Assembly: GCA_030655535.1 (NCBI GenBank)
Contig: JAURVK010000074.1
Span: 1-51,514, forward strand
Direction: 5' to 3'
Length of the DNA stretch: 51,514 nucleotides
Source of the DNA: Methylobacter sp.
GTDB lineage: Bacteria; Pseudomonadota; Gammaproteobacteria; Methylococcales; Methylomonadaceae
Shown: piece by piece, positions 21,133 to 31,666 of the stretch
How positions within the stretch are numbered: the first letter of the stretch is position 1
Layout: every line of letters begins with the position of its first letter
The notes under the pieces: generated by a model
Databases searched by the model: none
Told to the model about the DNA's origin: nothing
The model's input: the letters and a program-made list of their open reading frames with translations, nothing else
Made by a program: the position numbers and the translations under genes

Positions 21133-21462
21133 TTAATGTCCTTTTCCTAAGCTTCTGATTTCTTTTAATTTGCCATTTTCGAAACGAAGATAATACTGTA
21201 AACGGGAAGAGCCGAAATTGTACAGCCACTCTTCTATCTGGATCTCTTCATATTCATGAATATCAAGGGTTCTGCGCGGATGATGTAGCGTACTACCCAC
21301 TATTTTAGTCCGATATCCAATGGATTCCGGCTTACCGCACTGAGCAATTATATCGCCTTTATGATCACCCAATATAATCAGATTGTGTCCGCATCGTATC
21401 GCCGATAGAGCATTGAAAGAGCATAAACTCAGAACCAAGACCCATGTAGCGCTATTTTTCAT
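21133..21462 (-). CDS. DUF2845-like periplasmic protein
   Basis: Signal peptide; RCG..LI..GD...I..CG.P and EEWLYNFG motifs. Confidence 0.65.
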   Translation of the reverse strand: MKNSATWVLVLSLCSFNALSAIRCGHNLIILGDHKGDIIAQCGKPESIGYRTKIVGSTLHHPRRTLDIHEYEEIQIEEWLYNFGSSRLQYYLRFENGKLKEIRSLGKGH

Positions 21463-21865
21463 TTACATAAACCTTTATCAAAAATGTCAGTATGAATTTT
21501 GATGAAACCATAGATACTTCATATTACTCGCTGATTCTATTAACGAAAATTGAATCTCAGCGCATTGCCCGGTCAATAAGAACAGAACAAATGCGACATC
21601 CATCACATAATTCAATTCGTTAAGCGGCCATTAAGATTAAATCGAATAATATAGTCTAAAGTTTGTCACGGGATAATTATAGGAAATTGATTTCATTGCC
21701 GGATTCAGCAACTAACTCCGGCACTTTTGTTGGTAACCAGCTGATTTTCGTCATGTACAGAGATTCGCCCTATTAATTATTATTGAATACACTTGGAGGT
21801 AATAGAGTTTAAAACTAAGTTAAGTAAATAAAATAAACTATCACAAAAATATATAGGTAAATTAA

Positions 21866-22366
21866 ATGAACAAAATAATTCTATTTTTTGCAGCACTATT
21901 GATTTCAACTGTAGCTTTTGCCGAAGACAACGACAACGACAAAGGCAAAGGCAAAGGCAAAGATTGCGATAACGGTTCTTTGACAGGACGATACGCTTAT
22001 GAAGTGAGTGGGGTCAATTCATTTCCCCTTCCTGAAGGTCTTGTTACTCGGAGTACTCATGTGGTCGGTCAAGTATCGTTTAACGGAGAAGGGCAGGCCG
22101 ATTTCATTGGATTTGGATCTGCCGCTGGGCAGGTTGTAGAAAAGACCGGTACGGGAACCTATGTAGTAAATCCGGATTGTACCGTTCAAGGTACGATGAA
22201 TTGGGAAGGCCCCGGCCAATTGACGTCAACATTTAATATTATGCTGGATCAAATGGATAGCAATCCAAAAACCAACAAAGCGTATCACGCATATGTGTTG
22301 GCTACAGATAACACAGGTTCTTCAGCATCAGGTTCGATCACTAGAATGGAACGATTTCCTAAATAG
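21866..22366 (+). CDS. Hypothetical secreted protein
   Basis: Clear signal peptide MNKIILFFAALLISTVAFA; KGKGKGKD tract; no family recognised. Confidence 0.65.
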   Translation: MNKIILFFAALLISTVAFAEDNDNDKGKGKGKDCDNGSLTGRYAYEVSGVNSFPLPEGLVTRSTHVVGQVSFNGEGQADFIGFGSAAGQVVEKTGTGTYVVNPDCTVQGTMNWEGPGQLTSTFNIMLDQMDSNPKTNKAYHAYVLATDNTGSSASGSITRMERFPK

Positions 22367-22510
22367 TTCGATAAATAACGCGAAGCCTTAGGAGTTGTGG
22401 CATAACATAATACAGCATTCTGTCGTAAAGTTACTCTGTAACTAAATCCTGCGATGTGAACTGTAGGACTGATTCGCCGTGAGGCAATCAGCCGCCACAA
22501 ACGGAGCGAT

Positions 22511-22553
22511 AAAAAAACCCCTGTTCGGATTTTTCCAGGCAGGGGCTTTTTTA
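22511..22553. terminator. Rho-independent, possibly bidirectional terminator
   Basis: AAAAAAACCCCTG..CAGGGGCTTTTTT between convergent 21866 CDS and dxs. Confidence 0.7.
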
Positions 22554-22572
22554 TGTCTGATTGTTTGCTGAT

Positions 22573-22612
22573 TGGCGGTTTCTACCTCCTGCATCCGTGC
22601 AGTCGTGTCGCG
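22573..22612. repeat. Dispersed element family C, intergenic copy (TCTACCTCCTGCATCCGTGCAGTCGTG)
   Basis: Matches segments inside rpoS (39770) and nlpD (40540-40710). Confidence 0.75.
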
Positions 22613-22749
22613 ATTATCCTACGCTTATATCGATGTCGTGACTTAGATCATGCCATGAAAAAATAGAGAATTGGGCGGGACGGGTTTTAATGCGGCTTAA
22701 CAAAACCCGGCCGGGCGCCCTTTGCTAGGAACGTTACACTATAATGTTT

Positions 22750-24612
22750 CTAGGCACAAAACTTTTCAATCTTGGCAAAAATGCCCTGTATATCCAGGCC
22801 GCATAGCGACAGCAATTCCTCTCTAGTACCTTGCTCGACAAAGCTGTCCGGCAGTCCGATATTCAGCACCGGCATCAGGATTTGTTGCGCCTGCAGGAAG
22901 TCGTTGACGGCACTGCCTGCACCGCCGGCGAGTACATTTTCTTCGACGGTGATCAGCACATCGTGGCTCTTGGCTAACTCAAGTATCAGTTCGGCATCGA
23001 TAGGTTTGACAAAACGCATGTTAACTACGGTTGCGTCCAGTTGTTTGCCCACTTCCAGTGCCGGGGTTACCATGCTGCCCCAGGCCAGAATGGCAATGCG
23101 GCTGCCTTGATGACGAACGTCGGCTTTACCTAACGGCAATGCGGTCATGGTCTTGTTGACCGCAACGCCGGGGCCTTTACCGCGCGGATAACGTACGGAT
23201 GCGGGGCCTTCGTGCATAAAACCGGTATAAAGCATTTGCCTGCATTCGTTTTCGTCGGCAGGGGCCATAACCAGCATATTGGGGATGCAACGCATATAGC
23301 TGTAATCGAAACTGCCGGCATGGGTCGGGCCATCGGGGCCTACAAGACCTGCGCGATCCAACGCAAACAACACATCGAGATTCTGGATGGCGACATCATG
23401 AATCATCTGGTCGTAAGCTCGTTGCAAGAACGTCGAATAAATCGCCACTACGGGTTTTGCGCCCTGGCAAGCCTGTCCTGCGGCCAGCGTTACCGCATGT
23501 TGTTCGGCAATGGCAACATCGAAATAACGCTTTGGATAGCACTGTGAAAACTTGACTAATCCAGAGCCTTCGCGCATGGCGGGCGTAATGCCCAATAAGC
23601 GCTCGTCTTGTGCCGCCATATCGCAGAGCCAGTCGCCGAATACTTCGGTATAAGTCGGATGCGGGGAGGGTGTCGATTTAGGCAGGCAATCTTTGCTGGG
23701 ATCGAAAGCCGGTACGCCGTGATAAGCCAACGGATCTTTTTCTGCCGGCGCGTAACCTTTGCCTTTTTGAGTGACGATATGCAAGAAACGCGGTCCGGTA
23801 ATATGTTTCAGGTTTTCAAGCGTCGACACCAGCATGTCCATGTCATGCCCGTCTATCGGGCCGATATAGTTAAAGCCGAGCTCTTCAAACAAGGTGCCGG
23901 GTACAACCATGCCTTTCATGTGTTCTTCGGTGCGTCGTGCCAGTTCCCAGACGCTGGGCATGCTGCTCAAGGCTTTTTTGCTGTTTTCGCGCATTGAAGA
24001 ATAAAATTTGCTGGACAAGATCTTGGTCAGGTAATTATTCATCGCGCCGACCGGCGGCGAGATCGACATATCGTTATCGTTCAGAATCACCAGCAGATTG
24101 GCATCCAGAGCGCCCGCATGATTCATTGCTTCAAAAGCCATGCCGCCGGTAATGCTGCCGTCGCCGATAATCGCGATCATTTTCTTGTCTTCGCCTTTTA
24201 ATTCCGAGGCAATCGCCATGCCTAAAGCCGCGCTGATGGAGGTGCTGGAATGACCGACGCCGAACGCATCGTATTCGCTCTCTGCCCGGTTGGGGAACGC
24301 CGATACCCCGTCCTTGGTGCGAATGGTGGTCATCCGGTCTTTGCGTCCGGTCAGAATCTTGTGCGGATAAGCCTGATGACCGACATCCCAAACCAGCTGG
24401 TCGGATGGCGTGTCGAACACGTAATGCAAGGCTATCGTTAACTCAACCGTACCTAAGCCTGCGGAAAAGTGACCGCCGGAAATGCTCACGGTATGGGTTA
24501 AAAAATCGCGCAGTTCTTTTGCTAAAGGTTTAAGCTGGCTTTTCGACAGCTTGCGCACATCGGCCGGGATGTTGATGTCTTTGAGCAGTGGGTAGTTATG
24601 TATTGTATTCAT
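22750..24612 (-). CDS. dxs: 1-deoxy-D-xylulose-5-phosphate synthase
   Basis: [45 protein letters not shown] at 24612 preferred. Confidence 0.95.
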   Translation of the reverse strand: MNTIHNYPLLKDINIPADVRKLSKSQLKPLAKELRDFLTHTVSISGGHFSAGLGTVELTIALHYVFDTPSDQLVWDVGHQAYPHKILTGRKDRMTTIRTKDGVSAFPNRAESEYDAFGVGHSSTSISAALGMAIASELKGEDKKMIAIIGDGSITGGMAFEAMNHAGALDANLLVILNDNDMSISPPVGAMNNYLTKILSSKFYSSMRENSKKALSSMPSVWELARRTEEHMKGMVVPGTLFEELGFNYIGPIDGHDMDMLVSTLENLKHITGPRFLHIVTQKGKGYAPAEKDPLAYHGVPAFDPSKDCLPKSTPSPHPTYTEVFGDWLCDMAAQDERLLGITPAMREGSGLVKFSQCYPKRYFDVAIAEQHAVTLAAGQACQGAKPVVAIYSTFLQRAYDQMIHDVAIQNLDVLFALDRAGLVGPDGPTHAGSFDYSYMRCIPNMLVMAPADENECRQMLYTGFMHEGPASVRYPRGKGPGVAVNKTMTALPLGKADVRHQGSRIAILAWGSMVTPALEVGKQLDATVVNMRFVKPIDAELILELAKSHDVLITVEENVLAGGAGSAVNDFLQAQQILMPVLNIGLPDSFVEQGTREELLSLCGLDIQGIFAKIEKFCA

Positions 24613-24613
24613 A

Positions 24614-26404
24614 TTAATAAAGGGGTTCACGATAAAACATCAGGATGATGCCAATCTGAAACAGGGCGGCAACAGAAATAAAACCGGCAATCTTCGCGAC
24701 TGCCAAGGATGGCGGCCGCGATTGCTTCCGGTAGTCGTCGGCATTCCCTCCATCCATGGCGGTCAGAAGTGTCGCAATCGGCAGGGAACCGATGCGACCG
24801 CCAGTTCCCGACAGGCTTGCGGCATACACACCATCCCTGGCGATATCTTTGCTTGGGTTATCCAATTTCAACTCCAGCCAGCGACCGCATGCCAGAATAA
24901 GAGAAAAAATTCCCATTGTGGTGTGGCCGACCTGGATAAGAAAAGCACTTTTGGCTTGAAAGCCTACATGTGAATGGGTCAGCAACATTAAACCGCCAAA
25001 AGCTGCCAGCAACGGAAAAACAAAAGGGAGTTTGCTGTTCGGGTTTTTGCTTATCCGGGCACTGAGTTCCATAATGCCGAGCACGAATACCAGTAAGGTC
25101 GCAATCCGGTGCTGTAACACCTCGCCGTTATTAAAAGTACTTTCCCAGAAGCCTATCGGCCCCAAGGGCCAGGTTTCTGCATCGCTACGGAAAAACAGGA
25201 AGATGCCCAGTCCGACGAAACCCAACGGCCAGTATTTGAAGTGTTCAAAGCCGGGCTTTTTTACATAAGACAGCATCGCAAAGAAGCTCATCAGCGTCAG
25301 GAAAATACCGGCAATGTTGTGGTTGTAGTTCGACCATTCGGTTGCCGCCAGGGAGGGAACTTGGCCGACAATGGCGACGCGTCCCGGCTCGCCCGCAATC
25401 AAATCCGTATGCGTTGGGGAGCTTGTTTGGGGAATTTGCGGGTTAAAGGTGTTCAGGACTTCCTGCCAACTTGCCGTCAGGTTTGGAATATCAATAGCCG
25501 GGGGCTGGGAGGCCAAGCTGGCGGCAGTAAACAACAAGGTGACCAAAACAAAGGTTTCCGCTTCAATGTAATAAGGAACGCGGTTATCTAATGCGTGATT
25601 ATTGCCGGAAAATTCGAATTCCACAACGGCGGATTTATTTAACCAGGCAAATCCCAAGGCGATGGTCATTAAGGTGACTTTTACCAGCAATAAATTGCCG
25701 TAGCCGGTACCGATCAGGCCGTTCCAGGTGTCGATGTATTGCAACGCAATAGGCAAGCCTGAGATCAGGATCATCGCAATCGAGGCTATGCCGAACGTAG
25801 AGAAACGCTTAAGCAATAAAGGCCATAATCCGGCGTCAACCTGATTATTGCTGCGTAACAGCCAAAGGTTGACCAGCTGAAAAACTCCGCCGATCCAGGC
25901 TGCTGCGGCCAGTTCATGGATGACTGTCAGCGCCATTAATAGTAATTGATTTTCAAAGCGTCCAGCGCCATGTACCAGCCAAGCGCCGGAAATAATCATC
26001 GGCAAGGCTACGATACCGGCGGTTACCCAGTGCTGTTTGGAAAATGGATTTCTGCTGAGGTATCGATAGCAGTATGTTGCTAAAAATAGAGTCAGTATCG
26101 TACGTACTATGCCGCCTACGAATTGCGTGGTTTCGGCGAATTCGGGAAACGGCGAGCGCTCAAGGACGGCGGCCATTAACCATACTTTAAGGATTATTTT
26201 GAAAAGTTGGGCGGCAGCCAGCCAAAAGCCGCCTTTGTATAAAAGAGTGATGGTTTTTTGCAGTAATAGCCCTGAGTATCCGTCTTGGTACTGCCACGGG
26301 CGTAACACAAAAAGTCCCCAGAACAGGCTGCCGATTGCTAACGAATAGCAAATCAGGTCAAACCCGCCAATCAGAGAATCGAGAAAATCAGCTATGCCGG
26401 CCAT
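24614..26404 (-). CDS. copD: CopD-family copper resistance membrane protein with in-frame repeat insertion
   Basis: Multi-TM; adjacent to copC; contains [33 protein letters not shown] segment between TM segments. Confidence 0.75.
   Translation of the reverse strand: MAGIADFLDSLIGGFDLICYSLAIGSLFWGLFVLRPWQYQDGYSGLLLQKTITLLYKGGFWLAAAQLFKIILKVWLMAAVLERSPFPEFAETTQFVGGIVRTILTLFLATYCYRYLSRNPFSKQHWVTAGIVALPMIISGAWLVHGAGRFENQLLLMALTVIHELAAAAWIGGVFQLVNLWLLRSNNQVDAGLWPLLLKRFSTFGIASIAMILISGLPIALQYIDTWNGLIGTGYGNLLLVKVTLMTIALGFAWLNKSAVVEFEFSGNNHALDNRVPYYIEAETFVLVTLLFTAASLASQPPAIDIPNLTASWQEVLNTFNPQIPQTSSPTHTDLIAGEPGRVAIVGQVPSLAATEWSNYNHNIAGIFLTLMSFFAMLSYVKKPGFEHFKYWPLGFVGLGIFLFFRSDAETWPLGPIGFWESTFNNGEVLQHRIATLLVFVLGIMELSARISKNPNSKLPFVFPLLAAFGGLMLLTHSHVGFQAKSAFLIQVGHTTMGIFSLILACGRWLELKLDNPSKDIARDGVYAASLSGTGGRIGSLPIATLLTAMDGGNADDYRKQSRPPSLAVAKIAGFISVAALFQIGIILMFYREPLY
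24737..24846 (-). repeat. Dispersed element family B inside copD (one full copy plus an adjacent degenerate copy)
   Basis: Reverse complement of ATCGCCAGGGATGGTGTGTATGCCGCAAGCCTGTCGGGAACTGGCGGTCGCATC. Confidence 0.88.
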
Positions 26405-26412
26405 TGCGTGTC

Positions 26413-26769
26413 CTATTCGGAAACGGAAAAATGAATAAGGTCTTCGGTTAAATGACCGTCAGCAGCGAAGACTTTAAATCTGAGGGCATAATCGCCGGAC
26501 TCCAGCGGCGGAATCCGGACAATAACTTGGCCTTGTTTGCTGCCGTTGACGGCTGCTAATAATTGATGTTTATCGCCTTTACTGACCAGAAAAATCTGCG
26601 ACAAGCCCAGTTCTATCTGAGAATTAAACGACAGTTCGACTTTTGCCGGGCTGCCAGCATGAATAGGCGTGATTTTTAGCGAATAATCGGTTATCACCGC
26701 ATGAGCGAAGGCCCAATGTGTCTGGCACAAAGTTAAAAATAATAAACACATTGAAATGATTTTCTTCAT
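26413..26769 (-). CDS. copC: CopC domain copper resistance protein
   Basis: Signal peptide, HAVITDYSLKI.P...GSPAKVELSFNSQIEL, DYALRFKVFAADGHLTED. Confidence 0.82.
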   Translation of the reverse strand: MKKIISMCLLFLTLCQTHWAFAHAVITDYSLKITPIHAGSPAKVELSFNSQIELGLSQIFLVSKGDKHQLLAAVNGSKQGQVIVRIPPLESGDYALRFKVFAADGHLTEDLIHFSVSE

Positions 26770-26905
26770 TGCTTTTCCAGTTTGTAACTATTTGCAGATA
26801 CAGATATTAATAATAGAACGCTGATAATTATGATTGAATAAGGTTTTTTGAATTATCTGTGTACATATATTCATCTGCGCCATCCGCGTTCTATTTCTCT
26901 AACTT

Positions 26906-28306
26906 TTACTGTTTTTTGCCCTTCAAGGCATGGCCGGCCAGATTCTTGCCTAATTCCCAGATGGAGCCGGGAATTTGATGGGTATCGGCGATGGCTTTAT
27001 CGAATGAATTGACTATAGTGTCGCGGTCTTTTTGCGTTAAGGTTAAGGGCGGCAGCAGTTTGACCACGTTCATGCCGTGTCCTGCGACCTGCGTTAATAT
27101 GTGGTGTTCTTTAAATAAAGGAATGGTGATCATTTGACAGAACAAACCTTTATTGGCCGCTTCCAGCATCGTCCAGGCCGCTTTGAGTTTCAGGCTTTTT
27201 GGCGATTGGAATTCGATTGCTATCATCATGCCTTTACCGCGCGCTTCTTTCAGGAATTCATATTTTCCGGCCATCGCGTTCAGGCTGTCGATAATATCGG
27301 TGCCGACTTTCATGCTGTTTTCTACCAGTTTTTCGTCTTCCATAACGTGCAGCGTGGCAAGACCTGCCGCCATCGCCATATTATTTTTGGAAAACGTGGA
27401 ACCATGCACGACAGCCCGATCCATGCGGTTATAAACGGTATCCATGATTTTCTGAGTCATGGCGACCGCACCGATTGGAACAAAGCCGCCGGACAGAGCT
27501 TTGGCCATGCAAATCATATCGGGTTTAACGTTCCAGTGATCGATAGCCCAGAATTTTCCGGTGCGTCCCAAGCCGGTCTGTACCTCATCGGCGACGAACA
27601 AGGTGCCGTATTTTTTGCACAAGCGCTCGACTTCCGGTAAATAATGTTCGTCCGGCACATTAACGCCTTTACCTTGAATCGGTTCGACGACGAACGCGGC
27701 GACATCTTTGTTGCTTAAAGCTTTTTCTAATGCGGCAAGATCGTTAAAAGGAACGGCGCTGCAACCGGGCAGCAGTGGGCCGAAACCCTCGCGGAAAATT
27801 TCTTCGCCGTTTAATGACAGCGAACCCAGGGTCAGTCCGTGATAGCCGTGTTCGCAATAGACGATTTTTTCACGTTTGGTGGTATAGCGGGCAAATTTGA
27901 TTGCCGCTTCGACGGATTCGGTGCCTGAATTGCAAAAGAACATCTTGTTCAGATTGTCCGGCGTGGTTTTCAGGATTTCCTGCGCCAATAATCCGCTGAG
28001 TACCGATACATCCATTTGCACCAGGTTAGGCAGTTCCAGGGTTAAGGTCTCGGTCAATGCGCTGATGACGGCCGGGTGATTGCGACCGATCGCAAATACC
28101 CCGAAACCGCTGAGCAAGTCCAGGTATTCCGTACCCTCCTGGTCGTAGAGATACTGTCCGACACCCTTTTTATAGTGGCGATCGTAGCCTATGGTCTTCA
28201 ACACTCTGACCATTTGATTGTTTAAATATTGTTCGTGCAGATCGAATTTATCAGTGCTGTGTTGAGAAAAAAGTTCGGCGATACTGAATGACATTAGATA
28301 CCTCAA
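26906..28306 (-). CDS. hpnO: Class III aminotransferase, hopanoid-associated HpnO-like
   Basis: PLP class III motifs (NSGTESVEAAIKFAR, VADEVQTGLGRTG, HGSTFSKN); located in hopanoid cluster. Confidence 0.8.
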   Translation of the reverse strand: MRYLMSFSIAELFSQHSTDKFDLHEQYLNNQMVRVLKTIGYDRHYKKGVGQYLYDQEGTEYLDLLSGFGVFAIGRNHPAVISALTETLTLELPNLVQMDVSVLSGLLAQEILKTTPDNLNKMFFCNSGTESVEAAIKFARYTTKREKIVYCEHGYHGLTLGSLSLNGEEIFREGFGPLLPGCSAVPFNDLAALEKALSNKDVAAFVVEPIQGKGVNVPDEHYLPEVERLCKKYGTLFVADEVQTGLGRTGKFWAIDHWNVKPDMICMAKALSGGFVPIGAVAMTQKIMDTVYNRMDRAVVHGSTFSKNNMAMAAGLATLHVMEDEKLVENSMKVGTDIIDSLNAMAGKYEFLKEARGKGMMIAIEFQSPKSLKLKAAWTMLEAANKGLFCQMITIPLFKEHHILTQVAGHGMNVVKLLPPLTLTQKDRDTIVNSFDKAIADTHQIPGSIWELGKNLAGHALKGKKQ

Positions 28307-28310
28307 AAAA

Positions 28311-30941
28311 TTAAATGCTTTTGCCGCTGAAAGCAGGCAGGACTATTAAAGAACACGTCACTGTGAAAGTAAGGCCTATGGCCAAGAGTAATCCCATGCT
28401 GGCCATGCCCTGATGAGCGGTGAAAGCTAAGCTGGAAAAACTGCACAAAGTCGTTACGGAGCTGAAAATAATGCCTCGGGTAGTGCTGCTTTGCAGTAAA
28501 TTTTCATCCTCGCCTATGGAGTGGTGCCTGTGCATGATCAGGATGCTGCTGTCGATACCTATGCCCAGCAGTAACGGCAGGGCGATGATATTGGCAAAAT
28601 TGAATGGATTATCCAGTAATACGTTGGTCGCACCGGTTAACAAAGCGGCAAGCAATAATGGCATGACAACCAGCAAGGTCTTTCTGACGCTTCTGTACAT
28701 CAGCAATAATAACACCACAATGGCAATAAAAGCACCGCTAAAGGCTTTGATAAATGCCTTGACTACCGCGTCACCACCCGCCTGATTGATGATCGGCAGG
28801 CCGGAAATTGTGTCGTTAATCGCCTGCACTTGGGTGGCAAATTCTTTCAGATTTTCAGGATTATTTTGGTCTTTTTCAGGCGTGATCAGCACTCTATAAA
28901 GACCGGTAGCGCTGACCCAGTGAGAGCTTATGTATTTCGGTAGATCATCCAGTCCAAAAGGCATGGCAGTCAGACTGGTTCTGAGTCGTTCTAGAGTAAA
29001 CGGCAGTAGACCTAAAATATTTTTTTCCAGTTGTATGTAACCGGCTGTTGGCGTTTGAGTGGCGTTCGTCTGTTTCATGAACGCTTCGATACGCTGATGT
29101 AATTGCGCTAAGGTTTGTTGCGGCAGATCAGGGGATTTTTCAATAATGGCTTTTTTCAGCACTTCATTAAATTTAATCAAAGCGGCCTGCTGATTGGTGT
29201 TATCAAGTGTGCCGTCAAAATTTTCAAGTTGCCCGCCCAGCATCAAATTTAAATCTTCAATAGTATCCAGCTTCTGATCCTGATCAAGAGCCACAAAACT
29301 GGCCAAGGTGATGACTTCGTGGACAGATGACTGTTGCTCCAGTTGAGCGGTGATTTTGTCGGCGGCTTCCAGATTGTTTGCCAATGCGGTTAGGGCGAAC
29401 GGGGATTCGGTTTTGGACTTTAATAATTCTTTAATGGTTGAAACCGATTCGCTGTTTGGGTCTCTGAGATTAATAGGGTTGTTATCAAAGGTAAGATGGG
29501 TCAATACAAAGCAGGCACCGATGCCCAGCAATAGGGAGACGACTTTGATGCCGGTTGCAAAGCGAAAAGGGAAGGCGATGATAAATGCTGAGATTAATGG
29601 TGAGCGGATCGGCTTAACATTATTGACCGGTAAAATGCAGAAGAAAGCCGGCAATACGGTTAGTGAAATAATCAGGCCGATAAAGATACCGCCGCCCGAA
29701 ATAATGCCCAATTCGGATACGCCCGCATAATCTGTGGGTATAAACGCAAGAAAACCAATCGCTGTGGACAGGGCGCATAAGAGCAATGAAGAGCCGACAT
29801 CGCGGATGCTGACCAGGATGGCTTCGCTATTGGGCAGACCTTTTGCTCTGCCTTCGCGATAATGCAGGCAGATATGTATCGCGTAATCTACCCCCAGTCC
29901 GATATATAAACAGGCAAAGGCGATGGAAATGACATTTAAATGTCCTACGCTGATGGCGGCAAATCCGGCTGTAAATATCAAGCCCATAACCAGGACGAGA
30001 GAGGTGGCAATCAGTAGCTTTATTGAACGCAGGGCTATCCATTGAATTACGCACACTAAAATCAGTGACAACAAGCCGGCGAAAGCAGCGCCTTTGCTGA
30101 CACTTTCAAGCTCTTCGTGTTCCAGAGCGGTCTCGCCGGTTATACGTATGCTCAGTGACGGGTTTTCAGCCATGATTGTACGACTGATTTCTCGCGCTGC
30201 CGACAGCGCGATATCGGCAGGCAGCATTTCATCAAAATGCATTTTAGGCTTGGCGATGACGATAGTCCGGTTGAATTTGGTCTGCGCTCCGGCATCCTTG
30301 TAGTCGTCGGTATTCGGCTTGTTTTCGGCCAGTATGTTTTGCCAGGACAAATAGTGCGCTTGACCGTTTAACTGATTCTTGAGGGTATCGTCAATGGCAA
30401 TCAGTATCGGATTCAGGTTCATAGGCAAGCTATCGTCATGCCGGTTAAGCGCCTGACCGATAATGCCGAACAGGCCTTCAAGATGATAATTCTGAGCCAA
30501 GTGGCCTATAAAGGGTTGGGCATCGGTGAGTTTTTTGGCCAATTTATCCAGGTCGTTTTGATCGAGATAAAGCAAGGCCTGCTGTTTGAAAAAGGCATTG
30601 TCGGTGGGTATATAGACGGAGCCGAAGCGATCTTTGGCATTGCCTAACTGTTCGGCAAGTTTGCCTGCAGCTTGAGAGGTTTCTTCCGGCGTTGCGGCAT
30701 CAACCACAAAAATAATGGTGTCGGCATCCTGGGGAAATGCCTGATTTAAACGGGCCTGATTTTGCTGGAAAGGCAGGTCGGGAGACAACATCTCAGCGGT
30801 GTTGGTGTTAATCTCCAGATTTTTAATGGTGTAGGGCAAGGTTGCGCCGCACAGCAATAGCGATAGCAACAACAGCGTCCACGGACAGCGCATGATTTGC
30901 CGTTCGCACCAGTTAAGAAGAGTGTTGAAAAAAGATGACAT
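28311..30941 (-). CDS. hpnN: Hopanoid transporter, RND/MMPL family (HpnN)
   Basis: Two MMPL/RND modules, GLGVDYAIHICLHYREG and LGIGIDSSILIMHRH; cluster context. Confidence 0.85.
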   Translation of the reverse strand: MSSFFNTLLNWCERQIMRCPWTLLLLSLLLCGATLPYTIKNLEINTNTAEMLSPDLPFQQNQARLNQAFPQDADTIIFVVDAATPEETSQAAGKLAEQLGNAKDRFGSVYIPTDNAFFKQQALLYLDQNDLDKLAKKLTDAQPFIGHLAQNYHLEGLFGIIGQALNRHDDSLPMNLNPILIAIDDTLKNQLNGQAHYLSWQNILAENKPNTDDYKDAGAQTKFNRTIVIAKPKMHFDEMLPADIALSAAREISRTIMAENPSLSIRITGETALEHEELESVSKGAAFAGLLSLILVCVIQWIALRSIKLLIATSLVLVMGLIFTAGFAAISVGHLNVISIAFACLYIGLGVDYAIHICLHYREGRAKGLPNSEAILVSIRDVGSSLLLCALSTAIGFLAFIPTDYAGVSELGIISGGGIFIGLIISLTVLPAFFCILPVNNVKPIRSPLISAFIIAFPFRFATGIKVVSLLLGIGACFVLTHLTFDNNPINLRDPNSESVSTIKELLKSKTESPFALTALANNLEAADKITAQLEQQSSVHEVITLASFVALDQDQKLDTIEDLNLMLGGQLENFDGTLDNTNQQAALIKFNEVLKKAIIEKSPDLPQQTLAQLHQRIEAFMKQTNATQTPTAGYIQLEKNILGLLPFTLERLRTSLTAMPFGLDDLPKYISSHWVSATGLYRVLITPEKDQNNPENLKEFATQVQAINDTISGLPIINQAGGDAVVKAFIKAFSGAFIAIVVLLLLMYRSVRKTLLVVMPLLLAALLTGATNVLLDNPFNFANIIALPLLLGIGIDSSILIMHRHHSIGEDENLLQSSTTRGIIFSSVTTLCSFSSLAFTAHQGMASMGLLLAIGLTFTVTCSLIVLPAFSGKSI

Positions 30942-30949
30942 ACTGCTTA

Positions 30950-31666
30950 TTAGCCTTGGCTTGGTTGTGCGGTCACATTGTTGAGTTGATTGGCGATCAA
31001 TTTTAATGTGATTTTTGCGGCATTGAAATGCAGGCCAAGTTTTATGAGTCCTGGTAATTCAGTCGGGTGTAGTGCGACATATAATAACAATTTACTCAAA
31101 ACGATGTCGCCTTCATTATTAACAGAATGATTGATGGCTTTGGGTAAATCCATGCCGGCCGGATCGGCAACGGCTCGAATCGCTAAAAAAGGTAGGCTGT
31201 TTTGCCGGGCAACTTTGGCTATGGCGATACTTTCCATGTCCAATGCGATCGCGCCGGTTTGGGTATATAGATGCTTTTTGTCTTGGGCGGCAGCTACGAT
31301 ACTGTTGCTTTCAGCCAAACTGCCGGTATGGACTTTGAGCGTGCTTGAAAGCAGATTTTTGGTGTCACTGTGCCAGTCAGAGTGAATGGCAAATTGAGCG
31401 TTATCGGCATCTATTAAGTTATCTGCCAAGACCAGATCGCCCGGTTTTAGCGTTTCGCTGAGGGCTGCGGCGCAACCCCAGCTGATCAAGCGGGTCGCGC
31501 CTTGTGCAATCAATAGCTCGGATGCGGCCTGTGCATTGTTGGCGCCTGCGCCGGAATAAGCGAGAACGATAGCGTCGCTAATAAAAACACTGCTCCCCTT
31601 ATCAATCTTTTTTGAGGTCAGGGTGCCGAGTTCTTCCGGTAAAGCAACAATAATGCCGGTGATCAA
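30950..31666 (-). CDS. hpnG: Phosphorylase family protein, HpnG (adenosylhopane nucleosidase)
   Basis: Nucleoside phosphorylase fold: SWGCAAAL, ALDMESIAIAKVAR..LPFLAIRAVAD; directly after shc. Confidence 0.82.
   Translation of the reverse strand: MITGIIVALPEELGTLTSKKIDKGSSVFISDAIVLAYSGAGANNAQAASELLIAQGATRLISWGCAAALSETLKPGDLVLADNLIDADNAQFAIHSDWHSDTKNLLSSTLKVHTGSLAESNSIVAAAQDKKHLYTQTGAIALDMESIAIAKVARQNSLPFLAIRAVADPAGMDLPKAINHSVNNEGDIVLSKLLLYVALHPTELPGLIKLGLHFNAAKITLKLIANQLNNVTAQPSQG

Noticed and set aside
23608-23997. 129-aa plus-strand ORF in dxs
   Set aside because: Antisense to a strongly supported dxs CDS.
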